Source: an uncultured Collinsella sp.
GTDB taxonomy: Bacteria > Actinomycetota > Coriobacteriia > Coriobacteriales > Coriobacteriaceae
Direction: 5' to 3'
DNA: 22,959 bases
NCBI GenBank assembly: GCA_902489965.1
Contig: CABUCA010000033.1
Span: forward strand, 1 to 22,959
Under the pieces are notes generated by a model, which saw nothing but the letters and a program-made list of their open reading frames with translations, was not told the origin of the DNA and ran no database searches. Positions 13,874-21,922 of the stretch are shown in pieces (position 1 is the first letter of the stretch; each line of letters starts with the position of its first letter). Both the position numbers and the translations under genes were made by a program.

Positions 13874-13934
13874 GGATGGATTTTGTTGTGTAGGGGCGGT
13901 TGTGCGGAGTCAAATCCATCCCTCCGCACAACCG
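13874..13934 (-). promoter_or_regulatory. Interlocked inverted repeats (pseudoknot order) between PTS IIBC and the GatZ-like gene
   Basis: Two perfect inverted repeats interleave. CGGTTGTGCGGAG (13897-13909) pairs with 13922-13934, 13 bp. GGATGGATTT (13874-13883) pairs with AAATCCATCC (13912-13921), 10 bp, which lies in the loop of the first. The order is that of an H-type pseudoknot or of two alternative folds. It begins 15 bases after the IIBC stop codon in the operon mRNA. It may set the ratio of transporter to enzymes or act as a switch. Confidence 0.6.
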
Positions 13935-13948
13935 GAGTCCTTAAAGGT

Positions 13949-15421
13949 TTACTTGGCCTGCTTGTCGAGCGTGGGCTTCATGGCAATCAGGATTGCAGCG
14001 GCGACCACGGCGCCAATCACGATGTCCAGGCAGAACAGCGCGACGTTGTTGGTGGCAAGGGCGACGATAAAGCCACCGTGCGGGACGTAGCAGTCGATAC
14101 CCTGGAAGGCGGCGAGCGCCGCGCCCACGGCAGAGCCGATGCAGATGCCGGGCAGGGTGTGGCCAAGGTCCTTGACCGCGAAGGGGATAGCGCCCTCGGT
14201 AATGCCGATGCAGCCCATGAACAGTGCGGAGATACCCATCTGGCGATCGGCGTCATCGAACTTGTTCTTGGCGATGAGCGCAGCAAGGCCGCAGGCAATC
14301 GGGGGAATGGCGACGGCGACGCGGAACATGCCGTTGGGGCCATAGATGCCGGAGGCCATGATGGCCATGGTGAAGGTCGAGGCGGTCTTGTTGATGGGGC
14401 CACCCATATCGAAGGCGGTCATAACGCCAATGACCAGACCCAGGACAACTGCGGAACCGCCCTGCAGGCTGCCGAGCACGCCGGTGAGCCAGTCCATCAC
14501 AAAGCCAAGCGGCGTGGCCAGGATGTAGATATAGGCCATGCCCAGGACAAGCGAGGTCAGAATCGGGATGATCAGGATGGGCATGATGGTCTGGATGGTG
14601 TTGTTGACCTTCCAGGTCTTCATCCAGCGGACAAAGTAGCCGCAGATGACCGCCATGATCATGGCGCCCAAGAAGCCGGTCGAAACGCTGTTGCCGTTAG
14701 GGGTAACGACTGCGTTGTTGACCAGGTAGCCCAGGACAAAACCGGGGGCGAGCGCGGGCTTGCCGGCCATCGAGTAGGAGATGTATGCCGCAAGCACCGG
14801 GATCATCATGGAGATGCCGGCCATGCCGATGGTGTTAAGGCTCACCATCAGCGGGTTCGTAACCTCCATGCCGTTGGCGCCGGCGGTACCGGATGCCAGC
14901 GAGAAGGCAAGAAACACGCCGCCGATAACGACGATGGGGATAAAATAGGAAACGCCGGTATTGAATGCATTGAGCAGCGTCTTGCCAGGATCGGCAAAGA
15001 TAGACTGCTTGGACGCCGGTGTCGGGGCCTGCGGGGCAGCGGAGACGGCCTTCTTCTCTGCCTTGGCCTCGGCCTTGGGCGCGTCAACGGCGCCACCCGT
15101 CGCCTTGATGATCTCAATGGCCTGGTCGATGATCTTTACCGGATCGGCGATTACATCCGAGGTGCCGACCTTCAGGAACTTGCCCTCGGCCATCTTCTGC
15201 TCAAAACGGTCCTCGTTCTCGACACCCACGTCGACGGACTCCAGGACCAGGTCGGCGGAGTCCACGTCTTCCTGCGTGAGCTCATTCTCGATACCCAGGC
15301 CACCCTGAGCCTCGACCTTGCACTCGATGCCACGGGCGGCGCATTCATCCTGAATCGCCTTCTGGGCCATATACGTGTGGGCGATACCCACAGTACAGGC
15401 GGCAACGCCTACGATCTTCAT
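13949..15421 (-). CDS. PTS fructose-family transporter, EIIBC
   Basis: The protein has 490 residues. Residues 1-105 are a fructose-type IIB domain with the phosphocysteine Cys9 in GVAACTVGIAHTYMAQ; most relatives have CPTGIAHT, so Thr-Val replaces Pro-Thr. An Ala/Lys/Pro-rich linker (about 110-140) leads to a IIC membrane domain of roughly nine to ten segments (from KTLLNAFNTGVSYFIPIVVI) that carries VPHGGF near the end, as in fructose-family IIC. It imports and phosphorylates a sugar or ketose. The first position of phosphorylation is C1 for classic fructose PTS but is unknown here. The start at 15421 follows AGAGGGAAGCA. It is the first gene of the operon; its IIA partner is the last. Confidence 0.92.
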   Translation of the reverse strand: MKIVGVAACTVGIAHTYMAQKAIQDECAARGIECKVEAQGGLGIENELTQEDVDSADLVLESVDVGVENEDRFEQKMAEGKFLKVGTSDVIADPVKIIDQAIEIIKATGGAVDAPKAEAKAEKKAVSAAPQAPTPASKQSIFADPGKTLLNAFNTGVSYFIPIVVIGGVFLAFSLASGTAGANGMEVTNPLMVSLNTIGMAGISMMIPVLAAYISYSMAGKPALAPGFVLGYLVNNAVVTPNGNSVSTGFLGAMIMAVICGYFVRWMKTWKVNNTIQTIMPILIIPILTSLVLGMAYIYILATPLGFVMDWLTGVLGSLQGGSAVVLGLVIGVMTAFDMGGPINKTASTFTMAIMASGIYGPNGMFRVAVAIPPIACGLAALIAKNKFDDADRQMGISALFMGCIGITEGAIPFAVKDLGHTLPGICIGSAVGAALAAFQGIDCYVPHGGFIVALATNNVALFCLDIVIGAVVAAAILIAMKPTLDKQAK

Positions 15422-15503
15422 TGCTTCCCTCTTTTCATAGAGTTGCGTGCACAAGACACCGTTTGCGGAGGCCTCCGGAGCATCCCCTGCCGTTTGGACT
15501 TGC

Positions 15504-15550
15504 TGTCTTTTCGACAAGAACAATATAGGTGCTCGTTTTTCTTAATGCCA
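15504..15550 (-). promoter_or_regulatory. Candidate promoter and operator of the PTS operon
   Basis: On the minus strand TATATT (15527-15522) is a fair -10, with TGGCAT 17 bases upstream (15550-15545) as a poor -35. TGTC-GAAAA-GACA (15516-15504), an inverted repeat, covers the expected start point and could be a LacI-family operator. The two divergent genes share this 415-bp gap. Confidence 0.4.
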
Positions 15551-15584
15551 GCTTATTTCGGTAAACGCGCAGGTCAGAGCGTTG

Positions 15585-15612
15585 GTTATGCGATTTAGTT
15601 ATGCGTTTAACC
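15585..15612. promoter_or_regulatory. GTTATGCG direct repeat in the PTS/lacI gap
   Basis: GTTATGCG occurs at 15585-15592 and again 13 bases on at 15598-15605. The pair is framed by GGTTA and TAACC. GGTAAACG (15560-15567) and, on the minus strand, GGTTAAACG (15612-15604) are similar half-sites. These may be regulator sites upstream of the PTS promoter. Elsewhere in this gap I see only GTATGC/GCATAC (15719-15740) near the LacI gene. Confidence 0.35.
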
Positions 15613-15836
15613 AAAAATGAATCCTGCGATTTTGCCCTCGATTTCAAAAGTCAAGAAGTATTTGATTTTCTCGGTAGACGGCAGATGCGCATGCCGGTCA
15701 CAAATTTCGACCCCACCCGTATGCCGCATTTGTTGCATACTCATATGAAAGGAAAAAGCCGCTCACCGAAGCGTATCCTTCACCAAGACTCAAAGTCATC
15801 ATGTTGGAAAATGCTCATCTGTCGGAAGGAGTCGCT

Positions 15837-16847
15837 GTGGCAAAACAGCGCGTTACGATCGCAGACGTCGCTCGAGAGGCGGGAACCTCGACGGCAAGCG
15901 TCTCGTATTACCTCAACGACAAACGAGAAAAGCTTAGCGAGAAGACGCAGAACAAAATCGCGCGCGTCATTAAGGAACTTGGATACGTTCCCAACGCCCA
16001 AGCGCAGACGCTCACCGGAAAGCAAACCCACGTCATCGCCATCATCATTTTGGATAACACCAACAAATGGGCGGGGCTCGTTCTCAATGGCATGGAGCAG
16101 GTCATGCTCCCCGCGGGCTACCAGACGGTCGTTTGCACGAGCAACTTTAACCCCGAGACCGAGCTCATGTACGTCGACAAGATGCTCTCGCTGGGCGTCG
16201 ATGGCTTTATCATCCAGCCCACGGCAAACTTCAAAGCCGTGCATGACCGCATTAGACGCGCCGGCAAGCTGGTCGTCTTTTTCGATGCGGCCATCTATAG
16301 CCCAGGTACCAGCTGGATCAAAACCAACCTTTACGACGGCGTGTACAACGCCACACAGGCACTCCTCGACGCCGGCTACGAAGATTTCTTTTCCATTGCC
16401 GCCAACATGACCGAAATGCGCACCCGCATGGAGCGTTTTCAGGGGTATGCCGAGGCGCTGGCAGCGAACGGGCAGCTCTACAAAGCGATTCCCATCGATC
16501 ACAACAAGCCGTCAATCAACGAGCTCACCGAATACTTTAAATTCAAGTTCAATCCCGCCAAGCGAACCCTTATCTTCGTGCAAAATCAGTGGGCACTTCC
16601 CCGTGTCTACAAGGCCCTCCAGCCAATGGCCCATCTGCTTCCGCAGCAAATCGGCCTTTTGGGACTCAACTGCGAAGACTGGACTAATCTCACCACACCG
16701 ACCGTCTCCACCATCATCGAGCCCGTCGACCAAGAAGGTCGCGAAGCAGCCGAGATGCTGCTCGCCCTACTTGACGGAAGCAGCGAACCCGGCGAGCAGC
16801 GCATTCTCGAGTGCAAGCTCAACTGGCTCGACTCCACCTCGATCTAG
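15837..16847 (+). CDS. LacI family regulator, divergent from the PTS sugar operon
   Basis: The protein has 336 residues if started at the GTG at 15837, which has a strong AAGGAG box five bases upstream; an in-frame ATG at 15801 has no binding site. It opens with the helix-turn-helix VTIADVAREAGTSTASVSYY and the hinge LGYVPNAQAQTLTGKQ. The sugar-binding domain follows, including IAIIILDNTNKW, DGFIIQPTAN and a C-terminal TPTVSTIIEPVDQEGREAAE. Divergent placement next to the PTS IIBC gene makes it the likely operon repressor or sensor. Its ligand would be the operon's sugar or sugar phosphate. It has fewer residues than the other LacI protein in the window and is only distantly similar. Confidence 0.9.
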   Translation: MAKQRVTIADVAREAGTSTASVSYYLNDKREKLSEKTQNKIARVIKELGYVPNAQAQTLTGKQTHVIAIIILDNTNKWAGLVLNGMEQVMLPAGYQTVVCTSNFNPETELMYVDKMLSLGVDGFIIQPTANFKAVHDRIRRAGKLVVFFDAAIYSPGTSWIKTNLYDGVYNATQALLDAGYEDFFSIAANMTEMRTRMERFQGYAEALAANGQLYKAIPIDHNKPSINELTEYFKFKFNPAKRTLIFVQNQWALPRVYKALQPMAHLLPQQIGLLGLNCEDWTNLTTPTVSTIIEPVDQEGREAAEMLLALLDGSSEPGEQRILECKLNWLDSTSI

Positions 16848-16913
16848 ACCGCGGGACAAATGAATCAGTAGCGTTTGTCTCAAATCTTAAGTATTTGTTC
16901 GACAGAACGGCCC

Positions 16914-16941
16914 TTGCCGGCTCCTGCTAGACTGGTAGATT
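16914..16941 (+). promoter_or_regulatory. Candidate promoter of the nuclease gene
   Basis: TTGCCG (16914-16919) and TAGATT (16936-16941) are separated by 16 bases, 25 bases before the start codon. This is a moderate sigma-70-type match. Confidence 0.5.
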
Positions 16942-16966
16942 CCCAACCGTCCATCCAGGAGCCTCA

Positions 16967-17950
16967 ATGTCGCGCAAGCCCGCCTACAAGCAAATACTTT
17001 CCATCGGCACCACCGTGGTGCTAGGGTTTGCGCTGTTTACGGGATCGCTTGACGGGGCGCCCAAGCTGCTGTCGCCGCAAAGCGATGAGCAAGCGGCGGC
17101 TCTGGCCGAAAAACAAAACGAGAGCCCCAGCCGCACCGACGACGAGGCAGACCTGGTTGCCCGGCTCGAATCGGGAACGGCGAGCTCCCCGGACCCTCAA
17201 AACGGCCAGGACTCTGGCGATGGCTCCGATTCCGCCGCAACCGACACCGATGACGACGTTTCCGCGGACAGTGCCGCCACCCCCATCGACGAGGTCGAAA
17301 ACCCCGACCTCAACCGCGCCCGCGGTGTTTATCTCAGCAGCATTCCCGACTACGCCGGCAACCCCTACGTTGCCCTTCGCGCCGACAGCACGCACCCGCT
17401 CGGCACACCATCATTCACGCTCGATGAATACGAGCGCGCCACCGAAGAGGGCTGCTTTAAGAAGTTCTCCAAGCTCGACAGCCTGGGCCGCACCCGCAAA
17501 GCGCTTGCCTGCGTGGGCCCCGAATCACTCGGTCAAGGCGAGCGCGGCGATATCTCGCGTATCCATCCCGCTGGATGGCGCCAGCAGCGCTACGACTTTA
17601 TTCCGGGCCAGAGCCTCTACAACCGCTGTCACCTCATCGCCTGGTCGCTCTGCGGCGAAAACGCCAACCGCAAGAATCTCCTCACCGGCACGCGTTATCT
17701 CAACGAGACGGGCATGCTGCCGTTTGAAGAGCAGATTCTCGGCTACATCCGCGACACGGGCAACCATGTGCTCTACCGCGTCACGCCCATGTATAACGAA
17801 GAGGAACTTGTCTGCCGTGGCGTGCGCCTTGAGGCGCAATCGGTCGAGGACCACGGCAAGACCCTCTGCTTCCACGTATATTGCTACAACCTGCAGCCGC
17901 ACGTGCAGATCGACTACGCCACCGGTCGCAACCAGGCATCCGGAGACTAG
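16967..17950 (+). CDS. Secreted DNA/RNA non-specific endonuclease
   Basis: The protein has 327 residues. An N-terminal basic stretch and hydrophobic segment (ILSIGTTVVLGFALFTG, 10-26) should export or anchor it. Residues 30-115 are a low-complexity Asp/Ser/Ala linker. The C-terminal half is a beta-beta-alpha-metal nuclease of the EndA-like type seen in streptococci: YNRCHLIAWSLCGENANRKN with the general base His222, then LLTGTRYLNETGMLPFE and GNHVLYRVTPMYN. The usual DRGH motif is NRCH here. Such enzymes degrade extracellular DNA for nutrition, competence or escape from DNA nets; which applies is unknown. The start follows CCAGGAGCCTCA. It stands alone and converges with the EF-G-like gene. 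Confidence 0.88.
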   Translation: MSRKPAYKQILSIGTTVVLGFALFTGSLDGAPKLLSPQSDEQAAALAEKQNESPSRTDDEADLVARLESGTASSPDPQNGQDSGDGSDSAATDTDDDVSADSAATPIDEVENPDLNRARGVYLSSIPDYAGNPYVALRADSTHPLGTPSFTLDEYERATEEGCFKKFSKLDSLGRTRKALACVGPESLGQGERGDISRIHPAGWRQQRYDFIPGQSLYNRCHLIAWSLCGENANRKNLLTGTRYLNETGMLPFEEQILGYIRDTGNHVLYRVTPMYNEEELVCRGVRLEAQSVEDHGKTLCFHVYCYNLQPHVQIDYATGRNQASGD

Positions 17951-18009
17951 TGCCGACCGCGCCACCCGTAACCCAAAGATGATCTGTTTTCCTCCGTCCC
18001 CCAGGGATC

Positions 18010-18045
18010 AAAAAGGGCCGCCCTGGGTTACCCAGAGCGGTCCTT
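18010..18045 (-). terminator. Intrinsic terminator of the EF-G-like gene
   Basis: On the minus strand AAGGACCGC pairs with GCGGCCCTT, around an inner CTGGGT/ACCCAG stem, and TTTTT overlaps and follows the 3' arm. This is a classic intrinsic terminator. The nearby GTAACCCA at 17968-17975 could pair with the inner arm as an alternative fold. Confidence 0.8.
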
Positions 18046-18079
18046 GCATCGGCATATATGTTGCAGGCAACGCCACACG

Positions 18080-20155
18080 CTACTTGGCGCGACCCTCCTC
18101 ATAGCGCTCGACCAGCTTGGCCTGAACGTCATAAGGCACCTGCTCGTAGCCAGCGGGCTTCATGGTAAAGTCACCCGTGCCGCGCGTGATAGAGCGCAGG
18201 CGCGTCGAGTAATCCGTCAGCTCAGCCAGCGGGGCTTGAGCGATGACCACGGTGTCGCCGCGCTCATCGGTCTCCATGCCTGTCACGCGACCGCGCGATG
18301 CCGAGATGTCGCCCATCACAGCGCCGGCGTAGCTTTCGGGAATAGTCACCGTGATTTCCTCGATGGGCTCCAGCACCACCGGGTCGGCATCGGCGCACGC
18401 CTTGCGCAGGCCGATGCGAGCCGCCGCGCGGAACGCCATCTCGTTGGAGTCGACGCTGTGATACGAACCGTCGTACACAGCCACGCGAATGCCCGTGAGC
18501 GGATAGCCGGCAATGATGCCGTCCTTCATGGTCTCCTGGACACCCTTGTCCACAGCGGGGATCAGCGAGCGCGGAATGCGGCCGCCCACGACCTCGTCCA
18601 CAAACTCATAGCCATCGCTCGTACCGTCGGCCCCAATGAGCGGCTCAACGCGCAGCCAACAGTCGCCATACTGACCGGCACCGCCAGTCTGCTTCTTGTG
18701 GCGACCCTGGGCGCTTGCCGTGCGGCGGATGGTCTCGCGATACGGAATGCGGATCGGCACGCTCTTTGCCACAACCTTGGTGCGATCCTCCAAACGGTTG
18801 AGCAGCACCGAAACCTGCGCCTCGCCCACCGCCGAAATGATGGTCTGGCCCGTCTCCTCGTCGCGATCGATGCTCATGGTCGGATCAGCCTTGCAGGCCT
18901 TCTCGATAAACGTATAGAGCTTTTCCTCATCGCCGCGATTCTCGGCCTCGATGGCAATGCGGTACTGCGAGTTGGGGAACTTAAACGCTGCAGCCTCGAC
19001 CTTGCCGGTAATCGAGAGCGTATCGCCCGTCTCGGCCGCCAGCTTGGGCGCCACGATGATATCGCCGGCATAGGCGTGACCAACCTCGGTCATGTCGCGG
19101 CCGCACATCACATACAGGTGAGCCAGACGGTCGCTCTTGCGCGTGCGGGCGTTGATCAACTCAAGACCCGGCTCAAGCGTGCCCGTCAACACCTTGATAA
19201 AGCTGATGCGGCCCTGCTGCGGATCGGCCAGCGTCTTAAACACAAATGCCACCGGACGGTCATCGTCACTCGAAATCTTGAGCGAATCGCCGTCGATGAG
19301 CGGCATCTCGCCGTAGTCAGTCGGCGCCGGGAAGTACGTGGCGATGTCGTCCATCAGCGAGTTGACGCCCTGCTCCTTAATGCAATCGCCCGCAAAGACC
19401 GGCACAAAGATGCGCTCGGCGATCGCCTTCGACAGCAGGCCTTCAAGCTCCTCCTGCGTCAGCGTCTCCTCGCCTTCCAGGTACTTCATCATCAGCTCAT
19501 CGTCGGCCTCGGCCACCAACTCGCACAGATGGTCATGGGCTTCCTCGGCCTGGGCACGATACTCCTCGGGAATCTCCGACTCAACGGCTTCGGTGCCGTT
19601 GCAATGGCGCGCCTTCATGCGCACCAGGTCGATAATGCCGTCAAAGTCCTCGCCCTCGCCCCAGGGGAGGGTCACGGCGCCCAAGCGTGTACCAAAGCGC
19701 TCCTGCAGCAGGTTCATTGTGGTCGTAAAGCTGGCCTCGGGACGCGACAAGCGGTTTACGAACACCGCGCGCGCCAGGCGCAGGTCCTCGGCGGCGTACC
19801 AAAGCTTAACCGTCGTCGGCTGCGGGCCGGCCTCGGCGTCGACCACAAACAGCGCCGTCTCGCAGACGCTCATCGCGGCAAAGGCGTCGCCGATAAAATC
19901 GGGGTAGCACGGGGCATCGAGCACGTTGATGCGGGCGCCCTTCCAATCGATCGGCGCGATGGTCGTCGAGATGGAAAACGCACGCTTGACCTCTTCGGGA
20001 TCATAGTCGAGCGTGGGCTTGGTGCCGTCGTGGCCACCCAGGCGGGCGGTCTTACCGGAAAGGTGGAGCATGGCTTCGGCGAGTGAAGTCTTGCCCACCC
20101 CGCCTTGGCCTACGAGCACCACGTTCCTTACGTTGCCGGTCTTGGGAGCACCCAT
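18080..20155 (-). CDS. Elongation factor G-like protein with altered GTPase motifs
   Basis: The protein has 691 residues, the full EF-G length, with all five domains. The C-terminal part shows domain IV/V landmarks ESYAGAVMGDISASRGRV and YSTRLRSITRGTG. The GTPase domain is unusual. P-loop GQGGVGKTS (16-24) is intact, but G3 is DAPCYPDF (usually DTPGHxDF), with Cys for the catalytic-loop Gly and Tyr for the His. G4 is NRLS (134-137) where NKxD is expected, losing the Asp that reads guanine. It is thus a paralogue like actinobacterial EF-G2, probably not the translocase; ribosome binding without normal GTP turnover, or altered nucleotide use, is possible. The start at 20155 has a perfect AAGGAGGT. 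It stands alone. Confidence 0.88.
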   Translation of the reverse strand: MGAPKTGNVRNVVLVGQGGVGKTSLAEAMLHLSGKTARLGGHDGTKPTLDYDPEEVKRAFSISTTIAPIDWKGARINVLDAPCYPDFIGDAFAAMSVCETALFVVDAEAGPQPTTVKLWYAAEDLRLARAVFVNRLSRPEASFTTTMNLLQERFGTRLGAVTLPWGEGEDFDGIIDLVRMKARHCNGTEAVESEIPEEYRAQAEEAHDHLCELVAEADDELMMKYLEGEETLTQEELEGLLSKAIAERIFVPVFAGDCIKEQGVNSLMDDIATYFPAPTDYGEMPLIDGDSLKISSDDDRPVAFVFKTLADPQQGRISFIKVLTGTLEPGLELINARTRKSDRLAHLYVMCGRDMTEVGHAYAGDIIVAPKLAAETGDTLSITGKVEAAAFKFPNSQYRIAIEAENRGDEEKLYTFIEKACKADPTMSIDRDEETGQTIISAVGEAQVSVLLNRLEDRTKVVAKSVPIRIPYRETIRRTASAQGRHKKQTGGAGQYGDCWLRVEPLIGADGTSDGYEFVDEVVGGRIPRSLIPAVDKGVQETMKDGIIAGYPLTGIRVAVYDGSYHSVDSNEMAFRAAARIGLRKACADADPVVLEPIEEITVTIPESYAGAVMGDISASRGRVTGMETDERGDTVVIAQAPLAELTDYSTRLRSITRGTGDFTMKPAGYEQVPYDVQAKLVERYEEGRAK

Positions 20156-20391
20156 GATGACCTCCTTGCAGGGTCGCGCGCGATGCGCGACGCCAACGGG
20201 GAGAGTTCGCGGTCGATGCCGTCCCGGGAGCAGCACGGTCGGCAGCCGAGCCGACTCACCCTCCAAATGTCCTATGCCACCACCCTACCCTTGCAGTCGC
20301 CCGTCCATGCATACCTTTCGGCGCACGTATGAATACGGGCGGCGAGAGGAGGGGGCAAGCTTGCGAGGCGATTATTGGACCCCGCGAATGC
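20156..20391. other. Intergenic gap upstream of the EF-G-like gene
   Basis: This stretch holds the ribosome binding site AAGGAGGT at its left end. I see no convincing promoter hexamers, gene or long repeat in it. Short frames here lack binding sites and look random. Confidence 0.5.
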
Positions 20392-20432
20392 AAATAAAAT
20401 GCCGCCCCAGGCCATAAGACCTGCGGCGGCAT
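20392..20432 (-). terminator. Intrinsic terminator of the amino-acid ABC operon
   Basis: On the minus strand ATGCCGCC pairs with GGCGGCAT, with an inner CAGG/CCTG pairing, and TTTATTT follows. It lies 34 bases after the last gene of the operon. Confidence 0.85.
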
Positions 20433-20465
20433 CACCTCAATAAACAGTTGAGTAAATAGCTGAGC

Positions 20466-21230
20466 CTATCCCTCGATACGGCTCAAGAACTCGCGTGTAC
20501 GCTGCTCGCGCGGATGGTCGATGACCTGCTCGGCCGGACCCTCCTCGACAATACGACCGCCGTCCATAAAGACCACGCGGTCGGCAACGTCGCGGGCAAA
20601 CTGCATCGCGTGCGTCACGATCACCATCGTCATATTCTGCGCGGCCAGATCCTTGATGACGCGCAGAACCTCGGCCGTCAGCTCGGGATCGAGCGCCGAG
20701 GTCGGCTCATCAAAGAACAAGATTTCCGGGTCGAGCGCCAGGGCGCGGGCAATACTCACGCGCTGCTGCTGGCCGCCCGAAAGCTCACAGGGTACCTTGT
20801 TCTCGTTGCCCGTCAGCCCCATCTGTGCAATAAGCTCGTGTGCGCGGGCCTCCGCCTGCTCGCGCGGGCGCTTAAGCACGCGGATCGGTGCATCGGTGAT
20901 GTTTTTCATCACGGTATAGTGCGGGAACAGATTGTAGTTCTGAAACACCAGACCAAACCGCGAGCGCGCCTGTTTAGGCACATCGACCTTTGCGTACACC
21001 GCGCCCGAACCCGCATCTGTCGCGACGGCAAGGTCGCCAAACGAGAGCGAGCCACCGTCGAGCGTCTCGAGCAGCGTGGCGCAGCGCAGCAGCGTGGACT
21101 TACCGCCGCCCGAAGGCCCGATAATCGCCACGACCTCGCCACGCTTGACCTCGAGCGAGATATCCTTGAGTACCTCATTGCCGCCAAACGCCTTACGCGC
21201 GTTCGATATATTCATTACCGTTCCGGACAC
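20466..21230 (-). CDS. Polar amino-acid ABC transporter, ATP-binding protein (GlnQ type)
   Basis: The protein has 254 residues. Walker A GPSGGGKST is at 38-46, the signature is LSGGQQQRVSIARALA, Walker B is ILFFDEPTSALDPE, and the switch His lies in VIVTHAMQFA. The sequence follows the GlnQ/HisP group for polar amino acids. I chose the GTG at 21230 because GGAGG sits five bases upstream of it. Alternatives are ATG at 21242 and ATG at 21215, neither with a good box. It is the last gene of the operon, 38 bases after the permease, and powers uptake by that permease. Confidence 0.93.
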   Translation of the reverse strand: MSGTVMNISNARKAFGGNEVLKDISLEVKRGEVVAIIGPSGGGKSTLLRCATLLETLDGGSLSFGDLAVATDAGSGAVYAKVDVPKQARSRFGLVFQNYNLFPHYTVMKNITDAPIRVLKRPREQAEARAHELIAQMGLTGNENKVPCELSGGQQQRVSIARALALDPEILFFDEPTSALDPELTAEVLRVIKDLAAQNMTMVIVTHAMQFARDVADRVVFMDGGRIVEEGPAEQVIDHPREQRTREFLSRIEG

Positions 21231-21268
21231 GGGAACCTCCATGTGTTTGAAAAGCACGACGGAACAGG

Positions 21269-21922
21269 CTAGTCGTGGTAGTAGTCAAGTCGCTTCTCGG
21301 CGGCGCCCAGCAGCATCTCGACGACGAAGTTAAAGACCCAGTAGATCAGCGCCGCAATCGCAAACGGTACCATGCTCACCTGCGAGGCAACCAGCGCCTT
21401 GGCGGTCGAGAACATCTCGCCCACGCCGATGGCGAATGCCAGCGACGTGTCCTTGACCAGCGTGATGATCTCGTTGCCCATCGCCGGCAAAATGCGCTTG
21501 GCGACCTGCGGCATCACGATATACAGAAACGTCTGCGGGCGCGAATAGCCCAGCACCTCGGCGGCCTCGTATTGACCGCGCGGAATGGACTGCAGGCCCG
21601 AGCGATAGATCTCGGCAAAGTAACCGGCGTAGTTGATGATGAACGCCACGACGCACGCCGTCCACTTGGAATCGGGCGTGAGCGAAATGCCAAACACGTA
21701 GTACGGGGCAAAGTAGATGGCAAACATCTGCAGCATGAGCGGCGTACCGCGCATGACCGAAATGTAGATGCGCGCAATCCAGCGAAGCGGCGCGATTTTG
21801 CTCATGCGCATAAACGCCACGGGGATTCCCAGCGGAATCGACCCCAGCAGTGTCAGCACAAACAACTGCAAACTGACCAAGAATCCCTGGCCAAGCATCT
21901 GCATCATGACCTGAATAGACAT
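21269..21922 (-). CDS. Polar amino-acid ABC transporter, permease
   Basis: The protein has 217 residues and about five membrane segments, as in the HisM/GlnP group. The cytoplasmic EAA loop that docks with the ATPase is EAAEVLGYSRPQTFLYIVMP. RGTPLMLQMFAIYF and NYAGYFAEIYRSGLQSIPRG are typical of the family. Its ATG overlaps the stop of the binding-protein gene (TAATG), so translation is coupled. With only one permease gene, the channel is probably a homodimer. Confidence 0.93.
   Translation of the reverse strand: MSIQVMMQMLGQGFLVSLQLFVLTLLGSIPLGIPVAFMRMSKIAPLRWIARIYISVMRGTPLMLQMFAIYFAPYYVFGISLTPDSKWTACVVAFIINYAGYFAEIYRSGLQSIPRGQYEAAEVLGYSRPQTFLYIVMPQVAKRILPAMGNEIITLVKDTSLAFAIGVGEMFSTAKALVASQVSMVPFAIAALIYWVFNFVVEMLLGAAEKRLDYYHD

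Noticed and set aside
12464..15598. 1044-residue plus-strand open frame
   Set aside because: It is the antisense shadow of the GatZ-like and PTS IIBC genes; its Asp/Gly/His-rich composition is typical of such shadows in GC-rich DNA.
18044..20086. 680-residue plus-strand open frame
   Set aside because: It is antisense to the EF-G-like gene and has no recognisable domain.
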